In this document: positions 62,301-64,000 of the stretch, piece after piece
How the letters are laid out: each line of letters opens with the position of its first letter
How positions within the stretch are numbered: position 1 is the stretch's first letter
DNA from: Chromatiales bacterium
Lineage (GTDB): Bacteria > Pseudomonadota > Gammaproteobacteria > Steroidobacterales > GCA-2729495
Assembly (NCBI GenBank): GCA_016789885.1
Contig: JAEUPZ010000026.1
Location: forward strand, 1 to 64,000
Length of the DNA: 64,000 bases
Reading direction: 5' to 3'
Translations under genes and position numbers: made by a program
The notes under the pieces: generated by a model
Databases searched by the model: none
Seen by the model: the letters and a program-made list of their open reading frames with translations, nothing else
What the model was told of the DNA's origin: nothing

Positions 62301-64000
62301 GTCGGCCCTGGCGGCGCCCCGGGCCGAGGCCGAGGCCATCGGCGTGAACGTGAGCGCCGGCGTCTCCATCGGCGCGTCCGTGGCGACGGCGACGGCTGCG
62401 CCGAACGTCACCACGGCGGTCGGTGACGACGTGGCCTTCGGTGGCGCCGGCAGCCTCAGCGTGCTGGCCCAGAACCGCCCGGCCGACGGCACCAACAGCG
62501 CCTTCGCGCGGTCCACCGGCGCCAGCGGCGGCGCCCTGGTCGGGGCCAACGCCACGGTGGCCGCCGCCCGGTCCGACAGCGACGTGATCGCCAGCCTCGG
62601 CACCGGCGTGCAGCTGCCAGCCGGCAATGCCATCGTGCGGGCCAACAACTTCAGCCGCCAGCAGGCCGTGGGGCTCGGCATCTCCCTCGGCTTCGTCGCC
62701 GTGGGCGCCAACGACGTCGAGGCTGTCTCCGGCAACACGACCCTGGCGAGCGCCGGCACGGGCCTGGTCACGAGCCCCGGCCGCCTGGGCGACCTGGCCG
62801 TGGTGGCCCAGGGCGAAGACGAGAACGCCGCCGCCTCGACGGCCGGCAGCGGCGGCGTCATCGCCGGCAACGCGTCCTTCGCCGAGACCCGCGATACGTC
62901 CACCGTGACGGCTACCCTCGGCGGCGGCACCACCCTCTATACCGGTGCGCTGCTGGTCGATGCAGCCCACACCAGCGACTTCGCCCCCAGCTCCGACTCC
63001 GTGAACGCCGCGGCCGTCGGTGCGAGCGGCGCCTTCGCGCGGCACACCACCACCTCGATCGTGGGCTCCAGCCTCGGCGCCAGCCTGATCGTCAACGCCG
63101 CCGGCCCCGCCGTCGTGTCGGCCAGCAACGTCTTCTCCGACGGCAGTAGCGGTGAGCGCGCCTCGGGTGCCGCGGGCGGTGTTGCCAGCGGGGCCGCGGT
63201 GGGCAGCGCCACGACGCTGGTCGGGAATACCTCGGTCACCCTCGCCGACGACGTGCGCATCAACTCGGGCACGGACCCCGTGCTGAACCCGGGTGGCATC
63301 GAGCTGGTGGCGGCCACCTTCCTGACGGCCGACGAACAGGTGTCGCTGGTCAGCGGCGGCCTGCTGGCCGGCGCGGTGACCCAGACGCGGCTCGCCGCCG
63401 GCGTGAGCAACACGGTGACGGTGGGCGCCCGCAACCAGCTCATCAGCCAGGGCCACGTGGGTGCCGGCACCTTCGCCCAGCTGCTCGCCACCACGTCCTC
63501 GCTGGTCAACACCTACGGCGCGGCCGCCGTCGGTTCGGCGGACTCGGCGCTGTCGATCCTGAGCAACCAGACGGTGAACATCGGCAGCGACTCGCTGCTC
63601 CAGGGCACGGCCAACGTCGACATCACCGCCGGCAAGGATCCGACGGGCTTCTACGACACGCTGATCTCGGCGACCTCCAGCGCCCAGGGCTACGTGCGGG
63701 GCCTGATCGCGGTGCCGCTGGCCGAGGCCGACACGAGCATCACGAGCAACGCGAGCCTGACCATCGGGTCGGGCACCCAGGTGCGCAGCGGCCAGAACGC
63801 CACCATCGGCGCGTACAAGGGCACGCCGCTGGCCAGTGCCGACGGCACCGGCCGCGGCTTCGAGCTCGGCTTCATCCCGGTCACCGTCACCGACAGCGAG
63901 GTGGCCGTGGCGACGACGGCGAACGTCGTCCACAACGGCACCGTCACCGCCGGCATCTACAACCGCCTGGAGCTCGAGATTCCCGACTGCCGCAACAGCG
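53317..64000 (+). CDS. Giant filamentous-haemagglutinin / LktA-family adhesin (partial, runs off window)
   Basis: At least 3,560 codons without a stop. After a signal region ending near SLAMAIAAAFPAAHAQ comes a haemagglutination/TPS domain (IVPSGQTATGLAVNGNVTDV, SFRRFDVDAGNVVNLHLPDG, then NPHGVIVGERGVVNVGSLHLSTP near codon 150) and VLIDPENLVIGTD near codon 382. More than 20 imperfect repeats follow, of the type VGVGASVAVNV...A.VGDGA.V...G.V.L.A. These features match leukotoxin-LktA-type filamentous adhesins secreted through a TpsB pore. The start is uncertain: GTG 53317, GTG 53419 or ATG 53458. No tpsB gene is in the window. Confidence 0.85.
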   Translation, partial: MTPANAAATKKKNVGGDDAADAADAGNGVRRRGHVPAPPRSAATSLAMAIAAAFPAAHAQQIVPSGQTATGLAVNGNVTDVTTGTTSGQNAFNSFRRFDVDAGNVVNLHLPDGTSNLINVVLDRTTQIDGVLNSVKGGQVGGNVYFANPHGVIVGERGVVNVGSLHLSTPTPEFAAGLVSPAGVPDPTATGQLLAGQIPVSATAPITVRGTINVAGDASIAAGQVANSGTIRSGAVFATARVDFADVVNVAGLQTAAALTTSGGTVRIAATGDLVNTGVVSADGADGVGAGRVELRAGGDIALAGDARVSASGRGAGSAGGEVIVVADRDAVIADRAVLAANGGEVSGDGGFVEFSARRTVTLAGGSLQAAATDGEAGTVLIDPENLVIGTDLLRAPGGNASADGVTWDAGSLVLEAEDTLTVSNGVVVSTRDVGSALRADHVGGMSLGPSGNLTLQARQIVLEDNAQLLAQGSGNIAGGSILLDASASGGNLTFGDVVAGITLGAATIKGGSVTLQAGADYTTTLVPIVVRDVTATIDLNGSLVEAAGALVLSATAWLDSVTPGLLPAETVDGLASATVDVRGDSVLRTTGGAASLSATATLNAGVEAGLPDVLALPFDAGVGVVLADGIASVRVRDTAELDIDGALTLAATNTVTTSAVVDASASGASAAGGSAAVAVINAVTEVLVEADALISRATSLVMDAVSQVGTTLSAVAATDGASFQGTDAGGAPNSQTEQFLGDYGDQAQTGDGGVQVAAAVAVSDIDSTTRVRLGSSERALVTGAVTLGSQSAVSADITADGSTAAGGVGVGVGVAINLADVVNEAIVDQSLDAAGLTLTAGINPAATGHAFSSAAVSGAGASDVGVAGSLAVNVVSADSAALLGAAAAVDAGGGAVLLQADNVVESSASATPADGGATGETLGIGASVAVNVASNAARAELADGAGLDGAGSLSLLANGSFTTSTEAEAGSAGGIALTPVVAVTLADNRSIARIGSGLPLVLAGELLVEASHTGLTTSQAQAEAAGDKVAIGASVAVNVASDVALATTLRDVESTGGGITFRATSAAATDASAKASAKGGKEETEGETPEDGVDQEVGKQLSVGQGQQKGDSANQSQQPGSAETSEGKVSVAAAVAVNVADSTASAYIGDGRMVTADGALALEARNDTDATATADGSSAGSTATVGIGAAVAVNKVTADTGAWVGDADVTADGVTVTAGMNDTAADGTNTIAATASSGAGGGKVGIAGALALNLIDVRSTATLRTGAGVDADGGNLLLSADGATSASAEAKPTEDGGASGGEVGVGASAAVNVFSVDQARAAIEQDATVTNANAVTLTATSDTDSTAEAEADAEGSIAIDAVVAFTQVRQAAEAVIAAGADLVADGLVSLTALATGDHGATATGDVKSGKVGVGASAAVITSDTSTRAALERNLEAGSGTGDALTLTADASRSYEAVAFASAAGSKAEDEISQDDKDQAKSTSTLQDNQDSQQGTQGGSKVNVAAAAGVLVLDDDVEASIGGGAQVTAYGGIELAATNAGNFSARGRGDTLDITKVGNNQQVGIGVGVGLAIVRNDTLAEVGAGARIVEAGDVAITATSTQNRDPAFANKLAAEGVSGAGSEKVSVAGSLAVANSNATTVARLGDGVIVDEAGAITITADNTSKLSAKAWSGALSNKVGVGASVATVVSENTYRAAVGANANVTAGSLSLAARNNKVTGSVPFDFEFSLDGASADSFETKFSEQNLQLLLGENNYYTEALAGAGGGQVAVTGAFAVNVFDDTTEAVVGDDATVTATGAVDLEATNETTAKAFAGALAVGRNAGVGLNSADIVNRGRTAATLGTGARILDSSGVTLDAATGLDFGVFGASLGLANTAGVAGVLALVLADNEVVASTGADSVLVSRGDATLQASSDYRSLMVAGGAGGGNTAGVGASAATNQVETRVRAEVGAGADVRAAGTLTVDAAATETTKTIAVAGGAASTAGVGAGVTVNLIDPEVRSLIAGGARVNVDANDPLLRGERVLVQASGTTDLLSIAGGVGAASTAGIGAGVDVGVVTRTVEAYVDAGAEVRASEEVRVEAAGSETIFSIGAGAGAGQVGLAGAAAGHSLTTETKAYVAGGATVDSLGNVVVAADGVTDLSVIAGGAALGGTVGIGLSAGVVLVDKLVEAWIGEGASVTALGAGTAPSTVATGYDVGFSPYDPARSDEEVQGPAASQFDAEAVAAGGDLLTKQRTAQLATGAIRGLAVTATSRDEVKAIAVAGGIAGTVAVTFGGAVGVLDSRVSARIEDGALINNDNTGANADQSVLVAAGHDLYHLGLGGAAAGAGVVGAGAGADVMVIDLDTSAWIGSQAQVRARRDVDVTASSRQDLLSVAGAAAAGGTVGLAGAVGVAALDSATQAWIGDDAFVDADGNVRVAASDDTQAILVAGSVGIGIGAVGVGGSVGVTTLDKDTAAWVGAGATVNARGGVTPLPDDTVVPSPGGLDDVEGIEDDPGTVVPDPQEPPPAPDTTDRPVYSGDGFDATTLARGLLVQATSSEDLLAIAAAGSGGLFAGVSGAVTVENIRSVTRAWIDEGALINVANDRANARQDVNVTARNDAKLLVIDGSLAVGPLGAGVAGSVDVGLIRNDTSAWIGAGAEVNANRDIDVNALARKDIDSYVISAAGGIVGVAAGVGVYSVGAALDADSRGRLQPEDSDDTANAYADDQAGDGTVTGALGNFGNARLASIGSEAGARRGSVSISDALATAPPSGTAAWVGEGAVLNAGRHVDVDARDDVSVGMVAGAAAVGAVSLGAGIAVATVNTNVQAFVEDDAVIAAGLQDDQGDFSLTARLDSDSSAAAYAGSGGLVALDAAAAVFNDTSTVATRLGDGVQVTSARQARVESIDRREQLAEAFGAGVGAATAGVSVATTRLGGSVTATLGNGVQVGQGSGTVGELVVVADSVAGARAEATSAKAGLGLAASGSVATATVNPTVGTTVGGDSAITTGVATNLSALAAPRAEAEAIGVNVSAGVSIGASVATATAAPNVTTAVGDDVAFGGAGSLSVLAQNRPADGTNSAFARSTGASGGALVGANATVAAARSDSDVIASLGTGVQLPAGNAIVRANNFSRQQAVGLGISLGFVAVGANDVEAVSGNTTLASAGTGLVTSPGRLGDLAVVAQGEDENAAASTAGSGGVIAGNASFAETRDTSTVTATLGGGTTLYTGALLVDAAHTSDFAPSSDSVNAAAVGASGAFARHTTTSIVGSSLGASLIVNAAGPAVVSASNVFSDGSSGERASGAAGGVASGAAVGSATTLVGNTSVTLADDVRINSGTDPVLNPGGIELVAATFLTADEQVSLVSGGLLAGAVTQTRLAAGVSNTVTVGARNQLISQGHVGAGTFAQLLATTSSLVNTYGAAAVGSADSALSILSNQTVNIGSDSLLQGTANVDITAGKDPTGFYDTLISATSSAQGYVRGLIAVPLAEADTSITSNASLTIGSGTQVRSGQNATIGAYKGTPLASADGTGRGFELGFIPVTVTDSEVAVATTANVVHNGTVTAGIYNRLELEIPDCRNS

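Noticed and set aside
1..64000. CRISPR arrays, insertion sequences, rRNA operons
   Set aside because: No regularly spaced repeats of CRISPR type, no transposase genes and no rRNA signature were seen on either strand; only REP-like palindromes and one tRNA.

Overview
The window is very GC-rich, gene-dense bacterial chromosome. Gene content points to a motile, high-GC Gammaproteobacterium: a flgBCDEFGHIJKL operon with divergent flgA-flgM-flgN, sigma54 and sigma28 flagellar promoters, a DarP/YjgA homologue, a CPXCG zinc-ribbon protein, and surface proteins with PEP-CTERM and GlyGly-CTERM-like tails. The genus cannot be fixed from sequence alone.

Layout. 0-13.9 kb: flagellar locus. flgB to flgL run leftward from a near-consensus sigma54 promoter, fliC follows with its own sigma28-like promoter, and flgA, flgM (classical sigma28 promoter) and flgN run rightward. 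14.0-15.5 kb: an HDOD protein and a universal stress protein. 15.6-20.7 kb: a compact polyamine block (agmatine deiminase, deoxyhypusine-synthase-like protein, arginine decarboxylase, N-carbamoylputrescine amidase) that can take arginine to putrescine and probably homospermidine. 20.7-23.1 kb: two convergent, poorly conserved secreted or TonB-domain genes of visibly lower GC. 23.1-25.5 kb: DUF3088 gene, photolyase, and two REP-like palindromes bracketing a small monooxygenase-fold gene. 25.6-29.4 kb: three-subunit molybdenum hydroxylase of the 4-hydroxybenzoyl-CoA reductase type. 29.4-34.6 kb: CPBP-family membrane protein, GPH-type transporter, large repetitive exported protein with a C-terminal sorting tail. 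34.9-39.7 kb: tRNA-Arg(ACG), CHAD protein, second universal stress protein, host-attachment-family protein, zinc alcohol dehydrogenase, NmrA-like SDR, DarP. 39.8-44.6 kb: FadL-like outer-membrane protein, a PEP-CTERM-type protein and a beta-helix lipoprotein. 44.7-49.2 kb: CBS-MoaB-GloB-CPXCG operon (leftward) and a class III transaminase plus alanine dehydrogenase pair (rightward). 49.4-51.1 kb: two tandem PEP-CTERM paralogues. 51.2-53.2 kb: GH17-type membrane glucan enzyme and a small membrane protein. 53.3 kb to the end: a giant filamentous-haemagglutinin/LktA-like adhesin that runs off the window.

The most notable unifying signal is regulatory. All three PEP-CTERM-type genes (starts 41430, 49436, 50431) carry a -24/-12 sigma54 promoter, and 69-103 bp further upstream a shared element TGTCGG-N5-TTKAC. 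This looks like the binding site of one enhancer-binding activator controlling a dispersed surface-protein regulon. The cognate exosortase, activator and TpsB partner are not in the window.
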